Origin: Leifsonia sp. CL147
Lineage (GTDB): Bacteria; Actinomycetota; Actinomycetes; Actinomycetales; Microbacteriaceae
Length of the DNA stretch: 64,000 bases
Reading direction: 5' to 3'
Assembly (NCBI RefSeq): GCF_900114565.1
Contig: NZ_FOTM01000016.1
Coordinates: forward strand, 1-64,000
The position numbers were made by a program, and so were the translations under genes. Each line of letters starts with the position of its first letter. The stretch's first letter is position 1. Shown in pieces: positions 1 to 7,742 of the stretch. The notes below the pieces were generated by a model, which saw only the letters and a program-made list of their open reading frames with translations, was not told the origin of the DNA and made no database searches.

Positions 1-1
1 G

Positions 2-334
2 CGCATGCGGCACCGTGAGCCCCGCACAATGGCCTACTTCGAACGGCGCCGCGCGGAGCAACTCACCGACCGCGACATCATGCGTTGCCTGAAACGACAC
101 GTCGCGAACGAGGTTTATGCCGCCCTGCTCAACCCCGCCACCGACAACCCGGTCGGACGCGAACTCCGGGCACGCCGACAGGCGATCGGCACACCGATCA
201 GTGTCCTCGCCGCAACGCTCGGCGTCCCCTACCAGCGGCTACGACGACTCGAGATCGGCACCCGCGCCGACCCCGAACTCGAACAACGCGCGAACCTCGC
301 GCTCGCTCAACTCGAAACACCGCAGGCCGCTTGA
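2..334 (+). CDS. IS110-family transposase, C-terminal part (cut by window edge)
   Basis: The reading frame is open at the left edge, so only the last ~110 residues are visible. Residues around 'YFERRRAEQLTDRDIMRCLKR' resemble the C-terminal end of IS110-type DEDD transposases, where a conserved 'RCLKR(Y/H)' helix ends the protein. A further ~55 residues look like an Xre-type helix-turn-helix extension ('LGVPYQRLRRLEIGTRADP'). IS110 elements insert without classical terminal inverted repeats, and I see none at the 3' side. The gene may be intact upstream or a remnant. It borders a defence gene pair, a common setting for such elements. Confidence 0.7.
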   Translation, partial: RMRHREPRTMAYFERRRAEQLTDRDIMRCLKRHVANEVYAALLNPATDNPVGRELRARRQAIGTPISVLAATLGVPYQRLRRLEIGTRADPELEQRANLALAQLETPQAA

Positions 335-492
335 CAGCAATAGGAGCATCCACGTCCCGGGACTTGACCAGCGCGAGAGAAGGGCGTCGAGTTACCCGAA
401 CTGGGGTAGACCATTCCAAGCCTCATTTCGCAAGTATTGGAAGGTCAATTGGAGCAGATAGCGCGCTCCGTAGCATGAGGGGCACGGCAAAT

Positions 493-2112
493 ATGCATCT
501 GACCAAGATGGCGATCACCAACCACAGCCGAATCCAGGACCTGGAGATGGATGTGCGCCGTCACGCCGTCATAGTTGGCGCCAATGATGTCGGTAAATCG
601 TCGATATTGCGCTTGTTGAACCTCATGCTGGGTACGAGCACTGCTGGCCTGTACCAGGCGCTAGCTCCGAGCGATTTGCGTGATCCCGAACAGCCACTCG
701 TCGTTAGCGCGTGGTGGTCTGGCTTCACAGATGAAAGCCGTCGCCCGTTCCCATCGGAGATCAGCATCGCTGACGATCAGGTCAGCGAATACCTCTGGGT
801 TCAGATGGCGGTCGAACAAGACCCTGACGATGACGAGGCGGTCAACATCCGCCGATGGTTTCCGGAAGGCGGGCATGAGAGGGCGCCAAGCCGTGAACAG
901 CTTGAGGCGTTCGGGTGGCGCTATCTGAAAGCGACTCGTGGCGCCTCGATGATGGACGGCGCGCATAGTCCGGTTCGTGCTCTCCTGTCCGCGGCCAATC
1001 TCGGTAACAACGAGGATGGTTTGAAATCGCTGCTCAATCAGTTCAATGATGAGCTTGCGGGCAACGAGTCGGTCAGTGATCTCCTTGAGCGAGTGGCGGG
1101 GCATCTCAGCCGCTCGATGCCGCGCACACTGACGAAGGATGACTTCGCGGTGAGGAGCGTTACAGACCCATCAAGCGACGTGCTTCAGGACGTGTCCATC
1201 TTTCTCAATCGCGGCGACGCACAGGTAACGCTGATGGAGCAATCCGACGGCGTGCGTCAGCTGATGTCGATGACGCTCTTCGACCTAGCGGAGGGCGCTG
1301 CGAACGTCATTGCAATCGATGAGCCCGAGATCCATCTGCATCCGACGAGCCAGCGCACCGCGGCGGACCTCCTGAGCGGTGATGGCAACCAGAAGATCAT
1401 CGCCACGCATTCCCCGTACATCCTTCACCGGTTTGAGCCGGCTGAGGTCATAGCGGTTGATCGCCACGGACATTGCCACCAGATCGGGGACGCGAGGTTG
1501 TCGAGGGTCGAGAAGGTTCGCGCGCACTGGTGGTCGCCGCGACTCCTGGAGGCGTTGACTGCGCGATACGTGATCCTTGTTGAAGGCAGCGCAGATCGGG
1601 TCATCGTCGAGGGCGTGGCTCGTGCTCTCGATGTTGACTTGGACCGCATCGGTGCCGTAGTTGTCGAACTCGATGGTGCCGAGAAGTTCAAGAACGTATT
1701 CCCTCTCCTGGGGCCGGACGGTTTCGGCCCAACCCTGTTGGGTCTAGTGGACCAAAGGGAGAGCGCTCCTTGGGTGAACGCATTCGGAGGAAAGCCGCGC
1801 GACGTAATCGACGCGAAGGTGTTCATCTCAGTGGCCGATCTCGAGGATGAATACACGATCGCTCTCGGGGGCCCCGCATCAGCGAAGGCCCTCATCGACA
1901 GCGGCTTCTGCCGAGAGGATGCGATCCTCCAAGCGGCCGGAGTCGGCACCGTCGATCAGATTAATCCAGCGGCGGTGGCGAAGTATTGCCGAGACAAGGG
2001 CAAGGTCGATTCGGCCACCTGCATCGCTGAGGTTCTGACCGTTGAAACTGCTGCAAAGATCGGCAGCGTCTCGCGCCTCATGCGGGTCCTCGACGGGCTG
2101 AGCAAGCAGTGA
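493..2112 (+). CDS. gajA: OLD-family ATP-dependent endonuclease, GajA-like
   Basis: The predicted protein has 539 residues from the ATG at 493, preceded by a GAGGGG ribosome site; an in-frame ATG at 475 has weaker support. The N-terminal ABC-type ATPase shows Walker A GANDVGKS (residues 29-36), Walker B ending D276-E277 and a 'THSP' H-loop. The C-terminal Toprim nuclease domain has Glu364 in 'LVEGSADR' and Asp420 in 'GLVDQ'. Family knowledge: GajA (about 578 residues in Bacillus cereus) nicks DNA when nucleotide pools fall during phage infection and works with the helicase GajB. The next gene is a UvrD-like helicase joined by a GTGA overlap, which supports the Gabija reading. A plain class 2 OLD pair is the alternative name. 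Confidence 0.82.
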   Translation: MHLTKMAITNHSRIQDLEMDVRRHAVIVGANDVGKSSILRLLNLMLGTSTAGLYQALAPSDLRDPEQPLVVSAWWSGFTDESRRPFPSEISIADDQVSEYLWVQMAVEQDPDDDEAVNIRRWFPEGGHERAPSREQLEAFGWRYLKATRGASMMDGAHSPVRALLSAANLGNNEDGLKSLLNQFNDELAGNESVSDLLERVAGHLSRSMPRTLTKDDFAVRSVTDPSSDVLQDVSIFLNRGDAQVTLMEQSDGVRQLMSMTLFDLAEGAANVIAIDEPEIHLHPTSQRTAADLLSGDGNQKIIATHSPYILHRFEPAEVIAVDRHGHCHQIGDARLSRVEKVRAHWWSPRLLEALTARYVILVEGSADRVIVEGVARALDVDLDRIGAVVVELDGAEKFKNVFPLLGPDGFGPTLLGLVDQRESAPWVNAFGGKPRDVIDAKVFISVADLEDEYTIALGGPASAKALIDSGFCREDAILQAAGVGTVDQINPAAVAKYCRDKGKVDSATCIAEVLTVETAAKIGSVSRLMRVLDGLSKQ

Positions 2113-3779
2113 ACAGAGTCCCGCTCAGCCAGGAACAAACAACGGCAGCAACATCAGAGCAGGACCACCTACTCGTCATTGCTCCACCTGGGTGCGGCAA
2201 GACGGAGGTGCTGGCTCATCGAGCGGCACATCAGATCGCCTTCATCCACGAAAACCAGCGCATCCTCGCCCTGACGTTCACCAAACGGGCACGTTCGAAC
2301 CTTGAAGAGCGTCTGCGTTCTGTTCTGGGCCATGCAAGAGCTCGCAAGCTGATCGTCGTGCGCAATCTGCACGGCTTCGCGACACAAGTCGTTTTGGCTC
2401 ACGGCAGAACCGTCGGCTTGGATATGAATGCCATCGAACTGCCCAAGACCAGCACGATGCGGAAGGCTTTCGAAGCTGCGGGTGGCGGTCCTTCCATGTA
2501 CGACGCCGAGCGAATCCTCAGCGAGATCAAACGGAAGCCCGTTTCGGATGCCCAGGTTCTAGCCGAAATCGGCACGCGGGCCTCCGGGCCTGCGCGCGAA
2601 CTGGCGGAAATGGTTGAACGGCAACGGCAGGAAACAAACCAGCTCCACTATGACGATCTGCTTCGACACGCACAACGTCTGCTCCGCATACCGGCAGTTG
2701 CACGGCTCTATCAGGCACATTTCGGGGCAGTCCTGGTCGACGAGTTCCAGGACTTGTCGACACAGCAGCTAGATCTTGCGCTGTTGAGTTGCACCACTAG
2801 GCGCACATTCGCCGGAGACCCATTGCAAGGGATCTTCTCGTGGGCTGGGGCTGAACCCGCCGAAGTGGAGAAAGAGATTCGGCGGACGTGTGGAGAGCCG
2901 TTGCGCCTCCACGAGTCGTACCGTTCTTCACCAAGGGTCCTGGAAACTGTTAACTCCGTCAGTGTGCACGTCGACCCTGGCGCCGGCCTGGTTGCTGCGC
3001 AACCTAAGCGATGGGCACACGGTGGCTGCTCCGCCGCGCTTGTGTTTCAAACTCGTCAGGCTGAGGCTGATACCCTCCGGGGACTAGCAACGGCAGTCCT
3101 TCACGGAAACCCTGACACGTCAGTCGGGATCATCTCTCGGGCCGCGTGGCGAAGAGAAGACATCGACGCCGCTTTTGCCCGGGAGAGCAACTACTCGGTT
3201 CGACGATGGGACCTGGCTATTGACGATCCAGGGATTGTTGCGCTGATCCAGACAAGAGTCGCCTCGCTCCCGCGCGGCGTCAGCCTTGCCGACGCCCGAA
3301 TAGCCGTTCTGGAGGCTGTCGATCCAGCGGACGTCGATACCCAAGAGCTTGTCGACGCTGCGTTCGACATGCTAGAGGCAAGCGACGCTACGACTGCTCA
3401 AGCTGCGGTGAGGTCGATCAAGGTCTCAGATCCGAAACGGGCCGTTGGGCCAGGCGTCCACCTGCTGAACGCCCACACGGGTAAGGGCCAGCAGTTCGAT
3501 TGGGTGTTTGTTGTGGGTCTAGAGGAAGGCCATCTGCCTGGTAAGCGAAACAATGCGGGGGCCGCGCTGGCTGAGGAGCAACGTGTCTTGCTAGTCATGC
3601 TCTCGAGGGCGCGCCACGGAGTGATCGTCACCAGAGCACGGACCTCGCCGGGACGGTTCGGCCCGTACTCTGTTCCGGAGACTCGCTGGTGGAAGGAGAT
3701 CGTGGCCGAGTTCAGTTCACCAGAAGAGATCGAGGCCCATCTGCATGCAACGACGACGTTTGACGCCGCTGCGTCATAA
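2109..3779 (+). CDS. gajB: UvrD/Rep-like superfamily 1 helicase, GajB-like
   Basis: The product has 556 residues and starts at a GTG whose last bases are the stop of the upstream nuclease gene, so the two are probably translationally coupled. The N-terminal Q-motif-like 'LSQEQ' and Walker A 'APPGCGKTE' (residues 25-33) are followed by Walker B 'VLVDEFQDL' and a 'GDPLQGIFSW' motif III. Near the C-terminus a motif V/VI block reads 'TGKGQQFDWVFVVG' and 'VMLSRAR'. This is the standard UvrD/PcrA core, slightly longer than the ~494-residue B. cereus GajB. In Gabija the helicase assembles with GajA in a large complex. Inferred role: phage defence. Confidence 0.82.
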   Translation: MNRVPLSQEQTTAATSEQDHLLVIAPPGCGKTEVLAHRAAHQIAFIHENQRILALTFTKRARSNLEERLRSVLGHARARKLIVVRNLHGFATQVVLAHGRTVGLDMNAIELPKTSTMRKAFEAAGGGPSMYDAERILSEIKRKPVSDAQVLAEIGTRASGPARELAEMVERQRQETNQLHYDDLLRHAQRLLRIPAVARLYQAHFGAVLVDEFQDLSTQQLDLALLSCTTRRTFAGDPLQGIFSWAGAEPAEVEKEIRRTCGEPLRLHESYRSSPRVLETVNSVSVHVDPGAGLVAAQPKRWAHGGCSAALVFQTRQAEADTLRGLATAVLHGNPDTSVGIISRAAWRREDIDAAFARESNYSVRRWDLAIDDPGIVALIQTRVASLPRGVSLADARIAVLEAVDPADVDTQELVDAAFDMLEASDATTAQAAVRSIKVSDPKRAVGPGVHLLNAHTGKGQQFDWVFVVGLEEGHLPGKRNNAGAALAEEQRVLLVMLSRARHGVIVTRARTSPGRFGPYSVPETRWWKEIVAEFSSPEEIEAHLHATTTFDAAAS

Positions 3780-3811
3780 TCATCGAGCAGGACGCCCTAT
3801 AAGTTCGATTC

Positions 3812-4294
3812 GTGCCGAAGCTACCCGACAAGGTCGGAAAACACATCCACGCAGACGTGAAGGTCTCCGTCGAAAAGGTCTTGGCCTTTCACGCCGAACC
3901 GGGCGAGACCCAGCTACTGGTCCGAAGCGAGCTACGCCGTCGAATCGCTGACGACCCGACTGCGATCCAGATTACGATCGCCGGACTCGCGATTGCGTTC
4001 TTTGGGCTATTGGTCGTGCCCGCGAAGCCAATTCGTTTGGGGGAGGGGCCTTGGCTGGAGATGGCGGCCACATCCATTGTTTTGGGTGTCGTAAGTGCAC
4101 TGGTGGTGTTCCCAGTGTTGTTCGTCGCAGTTCGACGTCACGAGCGCAAGGTCCGGGCAAGCGTCTGGCTGGCTGCGTTCGACGATGTGCAGTACTCGGA
4201 CGGTCCGTCTATTACACACAAACGTATGAAAGGGAGATGGGACCGCGCCATATCGCGGCGACCCTCCCAAAACGACACTTTGCCTGAGAAGTGA
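3812..4294 (+). CDS. Small two-helix membrane protein of the defence island
   Basis: This 160-residue protein starts at a GTG 33 bp after the helicase gene, without a strong ribosome site. Residues ~51-69 and ~82-107 form two hydrophobic helices. The remaining N- and C-terminal parts are charged and probably cytoplasmic. I do not recognise the family. It is the third gene in the same orientation, so it is probably co-transcribed with the Gabija-like pair. Its stop lies only 4 bp from the encoded CCA end of the tRNA-Gly gene on the other strand, so it sits exactly at the island edge. It could be a membrane-acting accessory or an unrelated cargo gene. Confidence 0.55.
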   Translation: MPKLPDKVGKHIHADVKVSVEKVLAFHAEPGETQLLVRSELRRRIADDPTAIQITIAGLAIAFFGLLVVPAKPIRLGEGPWLEMAATSIVLGVVSALVVFPVLFVAVRRHERKVRASVWLAAFDDVQYSDGPSITHKRMKGRWDRAISRRPSQNDTLPEK

Positions 4295-4298
4295 CAAT

Positions 4299-4372
4299 TG
4301 GAGCGAGTGACGGGAATCGAACCCGCGCTATCAGCTTGGGAAGCTGAAGTTCTACCATTGAACTACACTCGC
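4299..4372 (-). tRNA. tRNA-Gly (anticodon CCC), CCA encoded
   Basis: On the minus strand the 7-bp acceptor stem GCGAGTG/CACTCGC, the D-arm 'TAGTTCAATGG', the anticodon loop TTCCCAA within stem TCAGC/GCTGA, and the T-loop 'GGTTCGATTCCC' fold as a standard tRNA. The anticodon is CCC, reading glycine codon GGG. The discriminator base T is followed by an encoded CCA (complement at 4299-4301). The 3' end faces the defence island, the usual orientation for integration at a tRNA. Confidence 0.95.
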
Positions 4373-4383
4373 GCGGCCCGGAA

Positions 4384-4402
4384 TCCCAGTAAAACACTGG
4401 GA
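4384..4402. repeat. Short hairpin between regulator gene end and tRNA-Gly
   Basis: A perfect 7-bp inverted repeat TCCCAGT/ACTGGGA has a 5-nt loop. It lies downstream of the regulator gene and just upstream of the tRNA-Gly 5' end. There is no T-run after it on the minus strand, so a role as a classical terminator is unproven. Confidence 0.35.
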
Positions 4403-4496
4403 AGTGGGGCTGCAGCCCAGAGTACCCGGTCAACGGATTTTGGCCAAACCCACCCTCGAAGTCGCCGCAGAATCCCGGCACCCCCCGAGCAGCCGC

Positions 4497-5627
4497 TCAC
4501 ACTCCGCGCACCGGGGGCGGCGCCGTGGAAGCCCGCACGTTCAGGGCAGGGCTGACGGTCACGCGGTGAACGGGCCGCGCCGGGTCCTCGAGTCGCCGCA
4601 GCAGAAGGTCGACCGCTGCCGCGCCGAGGGCCTCGCGCGGCGGCCGCACGGCGGTCAGTGCGGGGGAGAACATGGCGGCGACCTCGTCGTCGTACGCGAT
4701 GATCGACAGGTCCTCGGGCACGCGGATGCCGCGGGCCAGCGCCAGGTCGGCGAACGCCATCGCCTCCGGGTCGGGGTGGACGAGCAGTGCCGTCGTTCCC
4801 CGCTCCACGGCGGTATCGAGCGCCGCGTCGACCGCCGCCGAGAAGTCCGGGCTGGTGCGGTCGGGCAGGAACGACTCGAAGTGCTCCGTCGGGGTCAGGT
4901 CGAGCTCGCGGCACGCCTCGTCCCAGCCCCGCGAGATCTTCCGCGAGGTGGGCGAGTCGCGCGAGATGACGAGCCCCACCGTGCGGTGACCGAGGCCGGC
5001 CAGGTGCCGTGCCGCGAGGACGGCGCCCAACGCGTGGTCGGAGGTCACGGACTCCACCGGCTCGTTGCCCGGCAGCACGACCGCCTCCCGTTCGACGAGC
5101 ACGCTCGGGACGCCGCACTCGGCGAGCCACTGGATGACGTCCTGCCGGTGCGGGGTCTCGGTGTTCGGCGCGACGATCAGACCGTCGACGCCCTCGGCGT
5201 TGACGAACCGCTCGAGCACCGGCCGCTCGTCCTGCAGCGAGTACGATGCGGCGCGGACGATCACCCGCACTCCGCGGCGGCGCGCCTCCTGCTCCATGCC
5301 GCGGGTGACGCCCGGCCAGTAGTAGTTGAGTGAAGGGACGAGCACCGCGATCGTACGAGAGACGGCGGGGTCCGCGGCCGAGGAGGGTGCGTCGTCGTTT
5401 CCCTCGTCGGGGACGACGGCCGGCGGGACGGCCCCGCCGTGGATGCGGACGAGGAGGCCCTCCTCCTCCAGCTGCGCGAGGTCGCGGCGCAGGGTGACGG
5501 GCGAGACCCCGAGCTCGTCGATGAGCTGCGAGATGCGCACGACCCCGTCGCGGGAGAGCGACGCGAGCACGTGCGAGCGACGCGCCGGCGCGAGCAGGGA
5601 GTAGTTGCTGGTGCCGTTGTCGTTCAT
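4497..5627 (-). CDS. Hybrid transcription regulator: DeoR-type HTH plus LacI-type sensor
   Basis: The product has 376 residues. Residues ~17-67 match a DeoR-type winged helix ('GVSPVTLRRDLAQLEEEGLL' and 'RIHGGAV'). From ~90 to ~370 the sequence follows a LacI/GalR periplasmic-binding-like sensor ('IAVLVPSLNYYWPGVTRGME', 'VDGLIVAP', a 'DHALGA' segment and 'SIIAYDDE'). A LacI-type hinge helix is absent, as expected for a DeoR DNA-binding head. It overlaps the upstream lyase gene by ATGA, so the two form an operon. It probably represses both this operon and the divergent uronide operon through the sites at 7625-7718, with a sugar or uronate intermediate as inducer (inference). Confidence 0.85.
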   Translation of the reverse strand: MNDNGTSNYSLLAPARRSHVLASLSRDGVVRISQLIDELGVSPVTLRRDLAQLEEEGLLVRIHGGAVPPAVVPDEGNDDAPSSAADPAVSRTIAVLVPSLNYYWPGVTRGMEQEARRRGVRVIVRAASYSLQDERPVLERFVNAEGVDGLIVAPNTETPHRQDVIQWLAECGVPSVLVEREAVVLPGNEPVESVTSDHALGAVLAARHLAGLGHRTVGLVISRDSPTSRKISRGWDEACRELDLTPTEHFESFLPDRTSPDFSAAVDAALDTAVERGTTALLVHPDPEAMAFADLALARGIRVPEDLSIIAYDDEVAAMFSPALTAVRPPREALGAAAVDLLLRRLEDPARPVHRVTVSPALNVRASTAPPPVRGV

Positions 5628-7570
5628 CGGGATTCCTCTGGGGTCGTTACGAACAGTTCTACCGTGACAGACAGCGCGCGGAGGTCAGTGACGACGAGGT
5701 CGAGGCGCGTGAGTCGCGTACCCCAGACGTCGGCGAGGAGCGCGTCGTCGAGTTCGACCTCCGTGGTGCGGGCCTCGACCTCCGCCGGCCAGCGCACGAC
5801 GACGGGCCGGGCGCCCTCGAGAGGGATGATGTGCGCACCACCGTGGGAGAGGCGCACCTCACCGGCGACGAGCATCCGCACGGTCGTCTCGGGCTCGGCG
5901 CCGCCGGCTGTCCACGGGTCGAGATCCCACGCGTCGTCGATGTGCACGCGCGCGACCGTCCCGCGGTCGAGCCGCACCCGGCGATGCCAGGAGCGCAGGC
6001 CGGGCACGTCATACGCACCGGCGAGGTCGAGCGCGATCCCGCCGTCCTCGGGACGGACGTGGCCCGCGGCGAACTCGGATCCGGCGGACTGCGGAACGCC
6101 GCGCACCTCCGGGACCGAGTGCCACGAGCTCTGCATGGTCCAGATGTCGTAGCGGTGCGGACCGAAGGTCTGCGCCGTGTAGGTCGGGCGACCGGCGTCC
6201 ACCACCACGGGCACCCCGTCCACGGCCACGATGAACGAGCCGACATCGTTGTGGTTGTGCGACTCGCCGTTGTGGCCGCCCTTGGCGGCGAGCGTCAGGC
6301 CTCGAGCAGTGCCCCCGGTCTCGCGGGCGACGGCGAGTTCGACCGAGGGCAGCCAGACATCCCGGGGCAGCGGAGGCTCCCCGGGCGTCGCCGTCACCCA
6401 GTGCTCGTCGGCGATGGCGCGCAGGAGCCGTCCCAGGCCCTGCTCCTCGGTGGCCGATGGCGTGCCGGGGAGGCGGTGGGAGGCCGCGAACGCTGCCGCG
6501 TCGCTGTCGCCGAGGCGCCGAGCGGCGCGGTGGAGTGCCGACCAGGGCAGCAGCCCGGACGGCGGCTTCGCCCGGCCGTCGGCGACGTTGACGAACCACT
6601 CGTCGCCGAGTTGCATCGAGTGGGGGTAGGCGACCGTCGCCCGGAGCGCCGGGATGCCGGCGGCGTACGCATCCACCTTCCCGTCCGTCGCGAAGGTGAG
6701 GAGGTCGAGCGCCTCGAGGGCGCGGAGAGCGCCCTCCCACCAGTAGCCGTAGCCCTCGTCGATCGCGCCGTCCGCCGGGAGCGCGGCGACGAAGCGGTCG
6801 AGGTCCGTCGCCGCGGTGGCGACCGTGCGCGCGCGCAGTTCGGCCTCGCCGGGCCCGTCGAGCAGGCGCAGCGCGGCGGCCAGCACGTTGGCGTGGATCC
6901 AGGCGTTCCAGTTGATGGGGGTTCGCTCGTGACCGATCCACCACCAGTCGCGGCGGGTGAGGAACGGCGTGAAGACGCGGCGGGACGCCTCGAACCGGAT
7001 CCGGGCGCGCAGGCCCGGGAAGCGCTCGTCGAGGGCGTCTCCGAGCACCTGGTCGGCCCACGCCAGCTGGGCGACGGCCTCGCCCGCGCCGAGGTCGACG
7101 AAGGGGTCGTCCGCCACCGGAACGACCGAGCCGTGCCGGGCGAACGCGTCGTCGTGCGCGGGCCAGCACCACGAGCTCTGCTCGCAGAGGAGGGCGATGC
7201 CGTCGGCGACGTCGTCGATCCGCGCGTCGTCGAGGGTCACGGCCGCCGCGACGACGGCGCGGCTGAGTCGGCGCTGCCGGGAGAAGGCCGCGTCCTCCCA
7301 GGCTGAGCGGTCGCCATCGCGGTGATACCGCGCGGCGTCGCTGGCCAGCGTCTGGGGCCACGGCGTGCCGTGCTCCTTCTCCGCTGCCGCCACGATGCGG
7401 TCGATGGTGGGCCGGTCGGCGGCGATCGCCGCCCACGCCGCGCGATCGGTCGCGGGCGGGACGGGCAGGGCGCGGTCGGCGGGCACCAGCAGAGCGGTGA
7501 GATCGATCGGCCCGAAAGCAGCGGCGAGGGGACCGGGAAAGGAAAGGGATGCAGTGGATTCGGTCGGCAC
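5624..7570 (-). CDS. Heparinase II/III-like polysaccharide lyase
   Basis: I chose the GTG at 7570 (648 residues) because a GGAGGGGAG ribosome site lies about 12 nt upstream; the frame is open further upstream across the operator. The C-terminal half carries the heparinase II/III signature, H438-N-H-N-D442 followed by 'VDAGRPTYT'. The N-terminal half is an alpha-toroid-like helical region. No signal peptide is visible, so it probably cleaves imported oligosaccharides inside the cell by beta-elimination, releasing 4,5-unsaturated uronides. The GH88 hydrolase, KduI and KduD encoded divergently would consume these. The exact substrate (glycosaminoglycan, alginate, pectin-like or other) cannot be read from the sequence. 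Confidence 0.8.
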   Translation of the reverse strand: MPTESTASLSFPGPLAAAFGPIDLTALLVPADRALPVPPATDRAAWAAIAADRPTIDRIVAAAEKEHGTPWPQTLASDAARYHRDGDRSAWEDAAFSRQRRLSRAVVAAAVTLDDARIDDVADGIALLCEQSSWCWPAHDDAFARHGSVVPVADDPFVDLGAGEAVAQLAWADQVLGDALDERFPGLRARIRFEASRRVFTPFLTRRDWWWIGHERTPINWNAWIHANVLAAALRLLDGPGEAELRARTVATAATDLDRFVAALPADGAIDEGYGYWWEGALRALEALDLLTFATDGKVDAYAAGIPALRATVAYPHSMQLGDEWFVNVADGRAKPPSGLLPWSALHRAARRLGDSDAAAFAASHRLPGTPSATEEQGLGRLLRAIADEHWVTATPGEPPLPRDVWLPSVELAVARETGGTARGLTLAAKGGHNGESHNHNDVGSFIVAVDGVPVVVDAGRPTYTAQTFGPHRYDIWTMQSSWHSVPEVRGVPQSAGSEFAAGHVRPEDGGIALDLAGAYDVPGLRSWHRRVRLDRGTVARVHIDDAWDLDPWTAGGAEPETTVRMLVAGEVRLSHGGAHIIPLEGARPVVVRWPAEVEARTTEVELDDALLADVWGTRLTRLDLVVTDLRALSVTVELFVTTPEESR

Positions 7571-7624
7571 TGTTGTCCGGGGCTCCCCTCCGAGTGTGAC
7601 GGCGGCGTCGCGGGATCGCACACT

Positions 7625-7647
7625 GTGATCGAAAATGATCGTATCAC
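7625..7647. promoter_or_regulatory. Putative operator site 1 of the uronide locus
   Basis: GTGAT-N13-ATCAC with an internal TGATCG repeat, in the divergent promoter region just upstream of the lyase gene. A second site with the same arm and spacer design lies 71 bp away. The adjacent DeoR/LacI-type regulator is the likely binder (inference). Confidence 0.55.
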
Positions 7648-7695
7648 GCGAAATTAGTTGTTGTGATGATCGTTTCTGTTTGCTAATCTCCCAAA

Positions 7696-7718
7696 GTGAT
7701 CGCAATGATCGTGATCAC
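7696..7718. promoter_or_regulatory. Putative operator site 2 of the uronide locus
   Basis: Same GTGAT-N13-ATCAC architecture as the site at 7625-7647, placed 25 bp before the GTG of the DUF2264 gene. A further TGATGATCG half-site lies between the two (7664-7672). The 71-bp spacing is close to seven helical turns, compatible with looping by a LacI-type tetramer. Confidence 0.55.
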
Positions 7719-7742
7719 GCCCCGCCATTCGAAGGAGAATCC

